A stretch of 64,000 nt of DNA from Humitalea rosea (GCF_003253705.1 NZ_QKYU01000009.1:112965-176964), one strand, 5' to 3'. Positions 1-8,811 are shown, counted from the stretch's first letter. Program-made: numbers and translations. Notes: generated from the letters alone by a model not told the origin.

Positions 1-495
1 ATGGACGAAATAGACATTCGCGCCCGGGCGGACCCCGTCCAGGAAGGGATGGGTGCCGGGGGTGAAGTCCAGCCCGTTCCAGCCCATCTGCGGCAATGGC
101 AGCGGCGCGCCATCGGGCGCGCGCGGGTCCATCGGCGCCATGTCCCCCGGCAGCCAGCCGAGGCCCGGCGTCGTGCCATGCTCCAGTCCACGGTCGCACA
201 GGAGCTGCATGCCGACGCAGATGCCGAGGAACGGCTTGCGCTCGTCCCGCACGTTGCGCTCCAGGGCGGCGAGCATGCCCGGCAGGGCGTCCAGCCCACG
301 CCGGCAGGCGGCGAAGGCGCCCTGGCCCGGCAGCACGATGCGATCGGCGACGTCCAGATCAGGCGCGTGGCTGGTCACGCGAATGGTGGCGGCGATGCCG
401 CGCTCATCGGCCGCCACTTCCAGCGCCCGCAGCACGCTGGCGAGGTTGCCCGAACCGGGATCGATGATGGCGATCCGCATGGGGGTGCCGCTCAT
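1..495 (-). CDS. hisH: Imidazole glycerol phosphate synthase glutaminase subunit HisH (partial, C-terminus outside the window)
   Basis: HisH is the glutaminase half of the HisH-HisF heterodimer; it releases ammonia from glutamine for imidazole ring closure in histidine biosynthesis (cytoplasm). The 165 visible residues begin MSGTPMRIAIIDPGSGN. They contain the oxyanion-strand motif PGQGAF (about residues 56-61) and the nucleophile elbow GICVGMQ with Cys93. The catalytic His-Glu pair lies in the missing C-terminal part. The start is 2 bases after the stop of the DUF2628 gene, so hisB, DUF2628 and hisH probably share one transcript. An internal Met at residue 6 is an alternative start. The identity is secure from the class-I amidotransferase motifs and the hisB neighbour. 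Confidence 0.95.
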   Translation of the reverse strand, partial: MSGTPMRIAIIDPGSGNLASVLRALEVAADERGIAATIRVTSHAPDLDVADRIVLPGQGAFAACRRGLDALPGMLAALERNVRDERKPFLGICVGMQLLCDRGLEHGTTPGLGWLPGDMAPMDPRAPDGAPLPLPQMGWNGLDFTPGTHPFLDGVRPGANVYFVH

Positions 496-497
496 GG

Positions 498-998
498 TCA
501 GGCCACCGCGCGGGCGAGGTCTGGGCGTTGCGTCAGCAGGCGGAACATGGCGGATTCTTCATCCGCCCCTTCCACCACCGCGATGGCCGGGCGGCCGTGG
601 CGGGCGAGGCTCCAGCGCCGGATATCCTGTGCCGACAGCCCGGTCAGCAGATGCAGCCCGGCCGTGACCCAGCCGGCCAGCGGGCCCAGGGGCAGCAGCA
701 GCACGGCGACCGTCGCGATCAGGAACAGGAGCGCCGCCAGCCAGCAGCGGTGCCAGAGCAGCCAGAGCAGCGGCAGCAGCAGCGCCAGAAGCGGCACCGA
801 TTCCGGCACCAGCGCCAGCCCACCGTGTGGCACCACGGAGGGGCGACGGCGACGACGGGACAGCAGCCAGCGCGCGGTGGGCGCGGGGACGGTCCCCAGC
901 TCGGACGCGGCCAAAACGGGCGCGGCCAAAACGGGCGCGGCCAAAACGGGCGCGGCCAAAACGGGTGCGGGCAGGGCATGGACGGTCCAGAAGCGCAT
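498..998 (-). CDS. DUF2628 domain-containing membrane protein inside the his operon
   Basis: Small integral membrane protein of unknown function, 166 aa. It begins MRFWTVH, a start typical of DUF2628 proteins, followed by four copies of the pentapeptide APVLA (residues 11-30). A basic linker and a hydrophobic core with a PLLWLLWHR motif (about residues 76-84) follow, giving roughly two or three membrane helices. Its ATG overlaps the hisB stop (ATGA), and hisH starts 2 bases after its end, so it is translationally coupled in a hisB-DUF2628-hisH operon. From memory, Acetobacteraceae often place a DUF2628 gene here. The repeat block is encoded by a 15-base tandem repeat, so its copy number may vary between strains. 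No enzymatic motif is visible. Confidence 0.85.
   Translation of the reverse strand: MRFWTVHALPAPVLAAPVLAAPVLAAPVLAASELGTVPAPTARWLLSRRRRRPSVVPHGGLALVPESVPLLALLLPLLWLLWHRCWLAALLFLIATVAVLLLPLGPLAGWVTAGLHLLTGLSAQDIRRWSLARHGRPAIAVVEGADEESAMFRLLTQRPDLARAVA
907..966 (-). repeat. Four tandem copies of a 15-bp unit within the DUF2628 gene
   Basis: The 15-base unit gcggccaaaacgggc is repeated four times head to tail; the last copy differs by one base. On the minus strand it encodes APVLA in each copy, near the N-terminus of the DUF2628 protein. The unit length is a multiple of three, so gain or loss of copies keeps the frame. This is a short in-frame minisatellite and a likely site of copy-number variation. 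Confidence 0.9.
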
Positions 999-1606
999 CA
1001 GCCCTCCAGCACGCCCTTGGTCGAGGGAATGGACTGCGCCGCGCGCGGATCGGCTTCCACGGCCTGACGCAGGGCACGCGCGACGGCCTTGAAGCAGGCC
1101 TCGGCGATGTGGTGCGCGTTGGTACCGGCCATCTGCGTGACATGCAGCGTGGCGCCGGCGTTGAACGCCAAGGCGCGAAAGAATTCCTCGAACAGCTCGG
1201 TGTCCATCTCGCCGACCTTGTCGCGGGTGAAACGCGGATCGAAGGCAAGGAAGGCCCGGCCGGAGAGGTCGATCGCGGCGGACACACAGGCTTCGTCCAT
1301 CGGCACCACGGCGTGGCCGTAACGGCGGATACCGCGCTTGTCACCGACGGCGCGGCGGATCGCCTGGCCGAGCACGATGCCCACATCCTCCACCGTATGG
1401 TGGAAGTCGATATGCAGGTCGCCGGTGGCGGCAATCGCCATGTCGCAGAGCGAATGCCGCGAAAAAGCCGTCAGCATGTGGTCGAAGAACCCGATACCGG
1501 TGGCGACCTCCGCCCGCCCGGACCCGTCCAGGTCAAGGGTGAGGCGGATATCGGTCTCGCTGGTCGTGCGGGCGATCTCGGCGCGGCGGGGTGATGCGTC
1601 GGTCAT
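998..1606 (-). CDS. hisB: Imidazoleglycerol-phosphate dehydratase HisB
   Basis: Catalyses dehydration of imidazole glycerol phosphate to imidazole acetol phosphate, the sixth step of histidine synthesis. At 202 aa it is the usual length for a monofunctional HisB and lacks the phosphatase domain of the enterobacterial fusion. The metal-binding motifs are present: FDHML (41-45), DFHHTVED (67-74) and NAHHIAEA (163-170). It is first of the visible his genes and is divergent from the lipoprotein gene. The bases before the ATG (a run of C) show no Shine-Dalgarno match, so initiation may be weakly SD-dependent or leaderless. Its stop overlaps the next start (ATGA). Confidence 0.97.
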   Translation of the reverse strand: MTDASPRRAEIARTTSETDIRLTLDLDGSGRAEVATGIGFFDHMLTAFSRHSLCDMAIAATGDLHIDFHHTVEDVGIVLGQAIRRAVGDKRGIRRYGHAVVPMDEACVSAAIDLSGRAFLAFDPRFTRDKVGEMDTELFEEFFRALAFNAGATLHVTQMAGTNAHHIAEACFKAVARALRQAVEADPRAAQSIPSTKGVLEG

Positions 1607-1707
1607 GAGGGGGGTTTAGTCCGGTGCCGAGGGAAGGGCAAAGCCGTGCTATGCGTTTGACCAGGGGTGACATGCGAGGCTGCCCTGCGTTAGCCCGAGG
1701 CATGAAC

Positions 1708-2421
1708 ATGCGCCATGTTTTCCCCACTCTGGTATCGCTGCTTGGCCTGCTCGCGGTCTCCGCCTGCGCGCCGACGTACCGTGCCGACACCTATGCGACG
1801 CGGGCAGTCCAGCAGGCCAATCCCGCCGATCGCGGCGTCATCATCGGCGTGCGGCCGGTGCGGATCTCGGCCGATGGCAGCACCGGCGGGGCCACCGGTG
1901 CTGCGGCCGGCGGGCTGGTCGGTTCCCAGACGCCCGGCGGTGGGCTGGGCTCGGCCTTCGGCGCGCTGGGCGGGGCGGTGTTTGGTGGCCTGGTCGGCAC
2001 CGCCGTCGAACGCGCGGCGGGCGATATGGAGGCCATCGAATACATCATCCGCAAGCCGGACCAGAAGCTGGTCGCGGTGACCCAGCGGGATGAGACACCC
2101 TTGCCGGTCGGCACGCATGTCCTGGTCATCGCCGGGTCGCAGGCGCGGGTGGTGATCGACTATACCGAGCAGGACACGCCCCCGGCCGCGGCAGAGCCCG
2201 TCCCCGTCCCCGCCCCCGCCCCGGCCCAGGCGACAAGCGGCGAGCCGGCCTTGGGCATTGCTCCGACCCCGTCCGTGACCGCAGCACCGCTGGCGAGCGA
2301 GACCTCCGCTCCGCCGCAGGCGGCTGCCCCATCGGCCAGCCTGCCGGACATCCGCGGCTATGCCGCCGAGCCGCCGCTGCCCGCCGCACCGCCCCAGGTG
2401 ACCCCGCCGCCTCAGCCGTAG
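1708..2421 (+). CDS. Glycine-zipper outer-membrane lipoprotein (SlyB/Pcp-like)
   Basis: Predicted lipoprotein, 237 aa. The signal peptide MRHVFPTLVSLLGLLAVSAC ends in a lipobox with Cys20. A glycine-rich two-helix segment follows (about residues 60-115, rich in GGLVG and GGAVFGG), typical of the glycine-zipper 2TM family. A short beta-rich domain comes next (IEYIIRKPDQKLVAV), then a C-terminal tail of about 80 residues rich in Pro and Ala that could span periplasm or peptidoglycan. I chose the ATG at 1708 because gagg lies 7 bases upstream; ATG 1702 and a GTG at 1624 are also in frame. The 3' end overlaps the end of the convergent oxidoreductase gene by 10 bases. The role is presumably envelope integrity. 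Confidence 0.85.
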   Translation: MRHVFPTLVSLLGLLAVSACAPTYRADTYATRAVQQANPADRGVIIGVRPVRISADGSTGGATGAAAGGLVGSQTPGGGLGSAFGALGGAVFGGLVGTAVERAAGDMEAIEYIIRKPDQKLVAVTQRDETPLPVGTHVLVIAGSQARVVIDYTEQDTPPAAAEPVPVPAPAPAQATSGEPALGIAPTPSVTAAPLASETSAPPQAAAPSASLPDIRGYAAEPPLPAAPPQVTPPPQP

Positions 2422-4037
2422 ATCAGGCCCGCGTCCCTCTCCCGCCCACGGGCCGGCGCGGCGGGCAGGCCGGTCACGACGCGGGCCAGGGCCTCCGCGG
2501 TGCGGATGCCGTCGATCGCGGCCGACATGATGCCGCCGGCATAGCCCGCGCCCTCACCGGCCGGAAACAGCCCCCGGGTATTCACCGACTGGCCGTCGTC
2601 GCCCCGGGTGATCCGCAGCGGGGAGGAGGTGCGGGTCTCCACCCCCGTCATCACCGCATCCCCCAGGGCAAAGCCGGGGATGTCCTTGTCGAAGGCCCGC
2701 AGCGCCTCGCGGATCGCCACCACCGCGAACTCCGGCAGGCATCGCGCCAGATCGGTGGGCGTGACGCCGGGGCGATAGGAGGGCAGCACCTCGCCGAGGT
2801 GGGTCGAGGGGCGTTCGGCCAGGAAATCCTCGACCCGTTGCGCCGGGGCCGCCCAGGTGCCGCCGCCGGCGGCGAAGGCCGCCTCCTCCCAATGCCGCTG
2901 GAAGGCGATGCCTGCCAGGGGGCCGCCAGGATAGTCCCGTTCCGGCTCCACGCCCACGACGATACCGGCGTTCGCATTCCGTTCGTTGCGCGAATACTGG
3001 CTCATGCCGTTGGTCACGAGGCGCCCCGGCTCGCTCGCCGCGGCGACCACGGTGCCGCCCGGGCACATGCAGAAGGAATAGACGGAGCGGCCATTGCTCG
3101 CGTGATGCACCAGGCGGTAGTCGGCCGCACCCAGGATCGGGTGCCCGGCCGCGGTGCCGAAGCGGGCGCGGTCGATCAGCGACTGCGGGTGCTCGATCCG
3201 CACCCCGATGGAGAAGGGCTTGGCGACCATCTCCACGCCCCGCGCGTGAAGCATGGCGAAGGTATCGCGGGCGCTATGGCCGATGGCGAGGACGACGTGA
3301 TCCGCGGCGATGCGCTCCCCGGTGTGCAGCACCACGGCCTGGACGGCGCCATCCACGATCTCGATGTCATCGACGCGACAGCCGAAGCGGTACTCGCCGC
3401 CCAGGGCCTCGATCTTGGCGCGCATGGATTCGACCATCTGCACCAGGCGGAAGGTGCCGATATGGGGCTTGGAGACGAAGAGGATCTCCTCCGGTGCGCC
3501 CGCCTGCACGAATTCGGTCAGCACCTTCCGGCCGTGGTGCAGCGGGTCCTTCACCTGCGACCAGAGCTTGCCGTCGGAGAAGGTGCCGGCCCCCCCCTCG
3601 CCGAACTGGACGTTGGATTCCGGGTTCAGCACCCCCTGCCGCCAGAGCCCCCAGGTGTCCTTGGTCCGTTCCCGCACCGCCTTGCCGCGATCCAGGATCA
3701 AGGGCCGGAAGCCGGATTCGGCCAGGATCAGCGCCGCGAACAGCCCGCAAGGCCCGGTGCCGATCACGATCGGCCGGTGCCTCAGGCCCGGCGGCGCGGC
3801 GGCAACGGGGCGGTAGCTGGTGTCCGGCGTGGGGCGCAGGCCGGGATGGGCGGCCGGGTCCGCGACCTCGACATCCACTGTGTAGGTCAACACCACCCGG
3901 CCGCGCGCACGGGCGTCATAGCCGCGGCGGGCGATGTGGAAGGCGAGCGGCGGGGCACCCAGCCGTGCGGCGATGGCCTCGGCCAGGGCTTCGGGAGGAT
4001 GGTCCAACGGCAGGCGAAGGTCGGTGAGGCGCAGCAT
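2412..4037 (-). CDS. FAD-dependent oxidoreductase (COG2509 type)
   Basis: Probable flavoprotein dehydrogenase of unknown substrate, 541 aa. An N-terminal domain of about 90 residues precedes the Rossmann dinucleotide motif VIGTGPCGLFAA (about residues 95-106). A FAD-family segment FGEGGAGTFSDGKL and the C-terminal FAD-binding signature LFPAGEGAGYAGGIMSAAIDG follow as shorter recognisable pieces. The order matches the uncharacterised COG2509 family found widely in bacteria. The start at 4037 (MLRLTDLRL) matches the family N-terminus; an in-frame ATG at 4046 is possible and no strong ribosome site separates them. It stands alone, convergent with the lipoprotein gene and divergent from hslV. Confidence 0.85.
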   Translation of the reverse strand: MLRLTDLRLPLDHPPEALAEAIAARLGAPPLAFHIARRGYDARARGRVVLTYTVDVEVADPAAHPGLRPTPDTSYRPVAAAPPGLRHRPIVIGTGPCGLFAALILAESGFRPLILDRGKAVRERTKDTWGLWRQGVLNPESNVQFGEGGAGTFSDGKLWSQVKDPLHHGRKVLTEFVQAGAPEEILFVSKPHIGTFRLVQMVESMRAKIEALGGEYRFGCRVDDIEIVDGAVQAVVLHTGERIAADHVVLAIGHSARDTFAMLHARGVEMVAKPFSIGVRIEHPQSLIDRARFGTAAGHPILGAADYRLVHHASNGRSVYSFCMCPGGTVVAAASEPGRLVTNGMSQYSRNERNANAGIVVGVEPERDYPGGPLAGIAFQRHWEEAAFAAGGGTWAAPAQRVEDFLAERPSTHLGEVLPSYRPGVTPTDLARCLPEFAVVAIREALRAFDKDIPGFALGDAVMTGVETRTSSPLRITRGDDGQSVNTRGLFPAGEGAGYAGGIMSAAIDGIRTAEALARVVTGLPAAPARGRERDAGLIYG

Positions 4038-4105
4038 GACGCCCATGCATAGCGGAAAGCCCCCCCTGCTTGCCACGGGGCCTGTCGCCGCCCATTTCGC
4101 GGGAC

Positions 4106-4684
4106 ATGCAATATTCCCAACCCCCCGCCGCCACCAACCCGCTGGGCTGGCACGGCACCACCATCCTCTGCGTCCGCAAGGGCGGGCGCGTCACCATGGC
4201 CGGCGATGGCCAGGTCAGCATCGGCCAGACGGTCGTCAAGAATAACGCCCGAAAGGTCCGCCGCATCGCCCAGGGGCGGGTGCTGGCGGGCTTTGCCGGC
4301 GCCACCGCCGATGCCTTCACCCTGCTGGAGCGGCTGGAGGCCAAGCTCGAACGCTTCCCCGACCAGTTGGAACGTGCGGCCGTCGAACTGGCCAAGGACT
4401 GGCGTACTGATCGTTACCTGCGCCGGCTGGAGGCGCTGCTCGCCGTCGCCGACAACAAGCGCAGCCTGCTGATCACCGGCCAGGGCGATGTGCTGGAACC
4501 GGAGGATGCCGTGATCGGCATCGGTTCGGGCGGCAATTACGCGCTGGCCGCTGCCCGCGCGCTGCTGCCGGTCGAAGGCATGGACGCGATCATGATCGCC
4601 GAACGGGCGATGAAGATCGCGGCCGATATCTGCGTCTACACCAACGGGCGCTTCATCATCGAAACGCTGGAGGACGCTGCGTGA
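4106..4684 (+). CDS. hslV: ATP-dependent protease peptidase subunit HslV
   Basis: Proteasome-like threonine peptidase that forms dodecamers capped by HslU hexamers and degrades cytoplasmic proteins. It has 192 aa including a propeptide of about 17 residues; the catalytic N-terminal threonine is expected to be Thr18 in the HGTTIL motif. Other family features are [16 protein letters not shown]-like (NNARKVRR) and the C-terminal GRFIIETL. The ATG at 4106 gives the normal HslV length. The stop overlaps the hslU ATG (TGATG), so the two subunits are translationally coupled, as in most bacteria. Confidence 0.97.
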   Translation: MQYSQPPAATNPLGWHGTTILCVRKGGRVTMAGDGQVSIGQTVVKNNARKVRRIAQGRVLAGFAGATADAFTLLERLEAKLERFPDQLERAAVELAKDWRTDRYLRRLEALLAVADNKRSLLITGQGDVLEPEDAVIGIGSGGNYALAAARALLPVEGMDAIMIAERAMKIAADICVYTNGRFIIETLEDAA

Positions 4685-6006
4685 TGAGCGAAACCGTGAA
4701 CCTGTCCCCCCGCGAAATCGTCTCGGAACTGGATCGTTACATCGTCGGCCAGGGCGACGCCAAGCGCGCCGTCGCCATCGCGCTGCGCAACCGCTGGCGG
4801 CGCCAGCAGCTTCCCGCCGGGCTGCGCGAGGAGGTGGTGCCGAAGAACATCCTGATGATCGGCCCGACCGGCTGCGGCAAGACCGAGATCGCCCGCCGCC
4901 TTGCCCGCCTGGCCAATGCGCCCTTCCTGAAGGTCGAGGCGACCAAGTTCACCGAGGTCGGCTACGTCGGCCGCGACGTGGACAGCATCGTGCGCGACCT
5001 GGTCGAGATCTCGCTGACCCAGGTGCGCGAGGCGGCCCGGCGTGAGGTCGAGGCCAAGGCCGAGCTGGCGGCCGAGGAGCGGGTGCTGACCGCCCTGATC
5101 GGGGAGGGGGCCTCCGGCGAAACCCGGATGAAGTTCCGCCGCATGCTGCGCGAAGGCAGCCTGGGATCGCGCGAGATCGAGATCGAGGTCTCCGAGCCCC
5201 AGGGCACCCCCATCGGCATGATGGACATGCCGGGGATGCCGCCGCAGCAGATGGCCGGCATGCAGGAGATGTTCGGCAAGATGTTCGGCGGCCGTTCCCG
5301 CAAGCGGAAGATCACCGTCGCCGAGGCGCGCGACGTGCTGATGCGCGACGAGGCCGACCGGATGCTCGACCAGGACAAGCTCACGCGCGAGGCGGTGGCG
5401 AATGCCGAGGCCAATGGCATCGTCTTCCTCGACGAGATCGACAAGGTCTGCGCCCGCACCACCGAAGGCGGCGTGCGCGGCGGCGATGTCAGCCGTGAGG
5501 GCGTGCAGCGCGACCTGCTGCCGCTGATCGAGGGCACCACCGTCTCCACCAAATACGGGCCGGTGAAGACGGATCATGTGCTGTTCATCGCCTCGGGCGC
5601 CTTCCACCTCGCCAAGCCCTCCGACCTGTTGCCGGAGTTGCAGGGGCGGCTGCCGATCCGGGTCGAGTTGGCTGCCCTGACGCGCGATGACCTGCGCCGC
5701 ATCCTGACCGAGCCGGAAAGCAGCCTGATCACCCAATACGTCGCGCTGCTGAGGACCGAGGGCGTGACGCTGGACTTCGCCGATGACGCGGTGGAGGCGG
5801 TCGCGGACCTCGCGGCCGACATCAATGCGCGGGTGGAGAACATTGGCGCGCGGCGCCTGGCCACGGTGCTGGAGCGGCTGTTGGAGGAAATCTCCTTCAC
5901 CGCCTCCGACCGGAACGGCGAGTCGGTGCGGGTGGATGCGGCGCTGGTGCGGGACAAGGTCGCGCCGCTGGCGGCGACCACGGATCTGTCGCGCTTCATC
6001 CTGTGA
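4684..6006 (+). CDS. hslU: ATP-dependent protease ATPase subunit HslU
   Basis: AAA+ unfoldase of the HslVU protease, 440 aa. The N-terminal [17 protein letters not shown] is characteristic. Walker A is GPTGCGKT (60-67), Walker B is IVFLDEIDK (about 245), and the pore loop is GYVGRD. The intermediate (I) domain occupies about residues 110-230 and has a Met/Pro-rich stretch. The C-terminal LSRFIL tail is the peptide that docks into HslV. A GTG three bases upstream is in frame, but ATG 4684 gives the usual TGATG coupling with hslV. No heat-shock promoter is evident within the pair. Confidence 0.97.
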   Translation: MSETVNLSPREIVSELDRYIVGQGDAKRAVAIALRNRWRRQQLPAGLREEVVPKNILMIGPTGCGKTEIARRLARLANAPFLKVEATKFTEVGYVGRDVDSIVRDLVEISLTQVREAARREVEAKAELAAEERVLTALIGEGASGETRMKFRRMLREGSLGSREIEIEVSEPQGTPIGMMDMPGMPPQQMAGMQEMFGKMFGGRSRKRKITVAEARDVLMRDEADRMLDQDKLTREAVANAEANGIVFLDEIDKVCARTTEGGVRGGDVSREGVQRDLLPLIEGTTVSTKYGPVKTDHVLFIASGAFHLAKPSDLLPELQGRLPIRVELAALTRDDLRRILTEPESSLITQYVALLRTEGVTLDFADDAVEAVADLAADINARVENIGARRLATVLERLLEEISFTASDRNGESVRVDAALVRDKVAPLAATTDLSRFIL

Positions 6007-6080
6007 TCGTGAGCGGCGGGCCGCTTGACCCGCCGCCGATCCAAAGCCGAGGCTGCGCGCATCCTGGGAGAAACACCGCC

Positions 6081-6689
6081 ATGCGCGCAGCCCCCCTCGC
6101 CCTGATCCTGTTCGCTGCGCCCGCCCTGGCGCAGGACCGCCCGCCGGCGATGCAGCCGACGCGGGATGTGGCCGTCACCTACCGCACCAATGGCGGCGAG
6201 ACCGTCAGCATGGCCTGGCAGGCCAATGCGAACCGCATGCGGATGGACATGCCGGCGCAGTCGGCCGCGATGATCGTCGATATGGGCGCGCGGACGGCGA
6301 TCATGGTCATGGAGCCGCAGCGGATGGCCATGCGCATGGCCTTCGATCCCTCCAACCTGCCCTTCAATCCTGCCGCCCCCGATCCCTCCATGCGCTTTGT
6401 CCGGGACGGCACCGCCACGGTGGCGGGCCTGACCTGCACCAACTGGCGCATGGAGGGCGGGCCCCATGGCACCGGCAATGGCTGCATCACCGCCGATGGG
6501 GTGATGCTGCGCGGCAGTGGCCAATCCGGGGGCAATGCCGGCTCGATCGAGGCGACCGAAGTCCGCTACGGGGCCCAGGACCCCGCCCGGTTCCAGGTGC
6601 CGGCTGGGTACCAGACCATGGACATGGGCAATCTGGGCGCCGGGGCGATGCCACCAGGGCTTGCCGGGCGCGGCCCGCGCGGCAAGTGA
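6081..6689 (+). CDS. Secreted hypothetical protein, DUF4412-like
   Basis: Predicted periplasmic protein of unknown function, 202 aa. A Sec signal peptide (MRAAPLALILFAAPALA, cleavage before QDRP) precedes a Met-rich beta domain. A pair of cysteines (in LTCTNW and GNGCIT) could form a disulfide. The pattern of alternating strands with MRMDMP and MVMEPQRMAMRM resembles DUF4412-type proteins, a tentative family match. The start follows ggag by 10 bases. It lies between hslU and lolA on the same strand with gaps of 74 and 40 bases, so a common transcript is possible. Confidence 0.75.
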   Translation: MRAAPLALILFAAPALAQDRPPAMQPTRDVAVTYRTNGGETVSMAWQANANRMRMDMPAQSAAMIVDMGARTAIMVMEPQRMAMRMAFDPSNLPFNPAAPDPSMRFVRDGTATVAGLTCTNWRMEGGPHGTGNGCITADGVMLRGSGQSGGNAGSIEATEVRYGAQDPARFQVPAGYQTMDMGNLGAGAMPPGLAGRGPRGK

Positions 6690-6729
6690 CCCCCTTCCCC
6701 CGGGCGCCTCGGCGGGCCACATCCAGCAG

Positions 6730-7335
6730 GTGAAACGACGCACCCTCCTCCTCCTCGCCGCCCCCGCCCTGCTGCCACAGCCTGCTTCGGCGCAAGCCCC
6801 GGTGCTGGCGCGGATCGAGGCCTATCTGAACCGGCTGACCACGCTGGAGGCACGGTTCCTCCAGATCACCGAGGGCGGCGGCACCGCCATGGGCACGGCG
6901 CTGATCTGGCGACCGGGGCGGATGCGCTTCGATTACGATCCGCCGGAACCGACGCTGCTGGTGGCCGCCAGTGGCCAGATGCTGCTGTTGGACCGCCAGC
7001 TGCGGCAGCCGACCATCGTGCCCGTGGGCTCCACCCCGCTTTCGGTGCTGTTGCGCGACCCCATACGCCTGTCGGGCGAGATCGAGGTGACGGGCGTCGA
7101 GGAGTCCGGTGGCTTCCTCCGCGCCACCATCCAGCGCCGCGGCAACCCGGGCGAAGGCCGTATCACGCTGGTCTTCGCGGCGGCGCCGATGGAGCTGCGG
7201 CAGTGGCTCGTGGTGGACAATCAGGCGCGGGAGACGCGCGTGACACTGTCCGAAATCCGCACCGGCGGGCGTTTCGATCCCGCGCTGTTCGAGATCAACG
7301 ATCCGCGCTTCCTGGAACGCGAAATCGCACGCTGA
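6730..7335 (+). CDS. lolA: Outer-membrane lipoprotein carrier protein LolA
   Basis: LolA ferries lipoproteins across the periplasm from LolCDE to the outer membrane. The product is 201 aa with a signal peptide (VKRRTLLLLAAPALLPQPASA, cleaved before QAP). The LolA fold signs include an early helix LARIEAYLNRLTTLEARF, the strand GTALIWRPGRMRFDY and the C-terminal RFDPALFEINDPR. It starts with GTG at 6730; no in-frame ATG supplies a signal peptide. The stop overlaps the next ATG at 7335 (TGATG). In related alphaproteobacteria lolA is often followed directly by xth. Here about 2.3 kb of other genes separate them. Confidence 0.9.
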   Translation: MKRRTLLLLAAPALLPQPASAQAPVLARIEAYLNRLTTLEARFLQITEGGGTAMGTALIWRPGRMRFDYDPPEPTLLVAASGQMLLLDRQLRQPTIVPVGSTPLSVLLRDPIRLSGEIEVTGVEESGGFLRATIQRRGNPGEGRITLVFAAAPMELRQWLVVDNQARETRVTLSEIRTGGRFDPALFEINDPRFLEREIAR

Positions 7336-7902
7336 TGTGGGCGATCCTCACCAACAACTGCTGGGGCGGCGGGCTCTATCAGGAGCAAAAAGCTTCCCTA
7401 CAACACCCCGACCATCGGCCTCTGGTTCCACGCCGATGATGATATTCGGTTTCTTGCGGATTTCCGCCACCTCCTGGCTGGGCCGCCGCGGTTCACCCCC
7501 ACGTCGCGGCTGGGCTATAGCGGCTACCCGATCGGCGTGATCGGCGACGATATCGAGATCCAGTTCCTGCACTCTCCGAACGAGGAGGATGCCAGGCGGA
7601 AGTGGACCGAACGGAGCCGGCGACTGCCGGAGAATGACGCCCAGCTTTACGTCGAGATCCGCGACCGCGATGGGTTCGAGGCACGGCACCTGCGCGCCTT
7701 CGCCGCTTTGCCCTTCAAGAACAAGGTGGCCTTCCTCAAGCGTGGGCGTTTCGACGTTGTGGCCTGTCCTTGGGCGGTGGAGATCGATTGCCCGGGCGGC
7801 TTCGTTCCGGACGGGGTCAGCCTCTGGGAGCAGACCAAGGCGCTCCCGCATTTCGATCCCGAGGCTTGGATACGCCCAACGCAGGGCTGTTCATCCAATT
7901 GA
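7335..7902 (+). pseudogene. DUF1919 family protein, interrupted by a +1 frameshift at an A5 run
   Basis: The reading frame opens at ATG 7335 (overlapping the lolA stop) with MWAILTNNCWGGGLYQEQ, a recognisable DUF1919 start with the NNCWGG motif. It breaks at the run of five A at 7387-7391. The following frame continues KLPYNTPTIGLWFHADD and runs without a stop to 7902 (LHSPNEEDA, KNKVAFLKRG, WAVEIDCPGG). Removing one A would restore a protein of about 188 aa, the normal family size. DUF1919 proteins are uncharacterised and often linked to surface polysaccharides. The break may be a real mutation, a sequencing error in the homopolymer, or slippage. The required shift is not the standard -1 type. 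Confidence 0.8.
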
Positions 7903-7975
7903 CGCCTTGATCATGCCATCTGTCGGCGCAATCCTTGCATTGACCTTTGCTGGACCACAGGAGCGCGAGACCGGA

Positions 7976-8758
7976 ATGCGGCCGCTGATCGGCATTTCCT
8001 GCTGCATTAAAGCCTTTGGCATCTTCGCCATGCCAAACCACGCCGTCTCGGATCATTACGTCAGGGTAGTGATGGGGCCGGTCGGCGGGTTGCCGATCCT
8101 GCTGCCCGCAGGGGGCGAGCCCTTCGTCGAGGCCATCCTGCCACGCCTCGATGGGCTGCTGCTGACCGGCAGCCGCACCAACGTCTGTCCCCAATATTAT
8201 GACGGCCCCGCCCATGCTCCCGGCACGCCCGAGGATGCGGTGCGCGATTCCACCACCTTGCCGCTGATCCGCGCCTGCATCGGCGCGGGGGTGCCGCTTC
8301 TCGCCATCTGCCGTGGCATGCAGGAACTGAACGTGGCGCTCGGCGGCAGCCTGGATCAGCGGATCCAGGACCTTCCTGGCCGAATGGATCATTCCACCCC
8401 CTCCGACCAGCCGATCCCGCTGGTGCGGACCGGCAAGGCGCATGCGGTGCGGGTCGATGGCGGCGGTGTGCTGGAAAGCCTGTGGGGAGAGGCGCCGCGG
8501 GCACTGCCCGTGAACAGCCTGCACAACCAGGGTGTCGCCCGCCTGGCCCCGCGCCTGATCGCCGAGGCCTGGGCGCCGGATGGGACGGTCGAGGGCGTGC
8601 GCGTTGCCGATGCCCCGGGCTTCGCGCTCGGCGTGCAATGGCACCCGGAATACGACTACGACCGCGACGCCCATTCGCTGAAGATTTTTCAAGCATTCGG
8701 CGCGGCCTGTGCGGCTTTTGCCAATCGGCGCGCGGCGTTGTCGATGGCTGCGGAATAG
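7976..8758 (+). CDS. Class-I glutamine amidotransferase, gamma-glutamyl hydrolase type (peptidase C26)
   Basis: Cytoplasmic hydrolase of the PuuD/C26 family, which cleaves gamma-glutamyl bonds such as gamma-glutamyl-GABA. The 260 aa contain the nucleophile elbow LLAICRGMQELN with Cys112 and the catalytic pair in GVQWHPEYD (about residue 222), plus LLLTGS and PVNSLHNQ motifs typical of the family. The start at 7976 gives MRPLIGISC, the usual N-terminus; ATG 7913 is in frame but less likely. No other putrescine-pathway genes are near, so the substrate is unknown. A promoter and small-RNA candidate follow it. Confidence 0.88.
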   Translation: MRPLIGISCCIKAFGIFAMPNHAVSDHYVRVVMGPVGGLPILLPAGGEPFVEAILPRLDGLLLTGSRTNVCPQYYDGPAHAPGTPEDAVRDSTTLPLIRACIGAGVPLLAICRGMQELNVALGGSLDQRIQDLPGRMDHSTPSDQPIPLVRTGKAHAVRVDGGGVLESLWGEAPRALPVNSLHNQGVARLAPRLIAEAWAPDGTVEGVRVADAPGFALGVQWHPEYDYDRDAHSLKIFQAFGAACAAFANRRAALSMAAE

Positions 8759-8776
8759 GCAGGAAGGCGATTCGTT

Positions 8777-8805
8777 TTGCGCGCAACGCGCATTCGCGCT
8801 AGAGT
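8777..8805 (+). promoter_or_regulatory. Sigma70-type promoter of the small RNA candidate
   Basis: TTGCGC (8777-8782) is followed after exactly 17 bases by TAGAGT (8800-8805). Initiation is expected near 8812. No gene starts within a normal leader distance, which points to a non-coding transcript. Confidence 0.6.
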
Positions 8806-8811
8806 CAAGGT

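Noticed and set aside
7380..7395. Programmed -1 ribosomal frameshift at the A5-G run in the DUF1919 gene
   Set aside because: The two halves require a +1 shift (or loss of one A); a -1 shift would enter the wrong frame. No stimulatory hairpin is evident.
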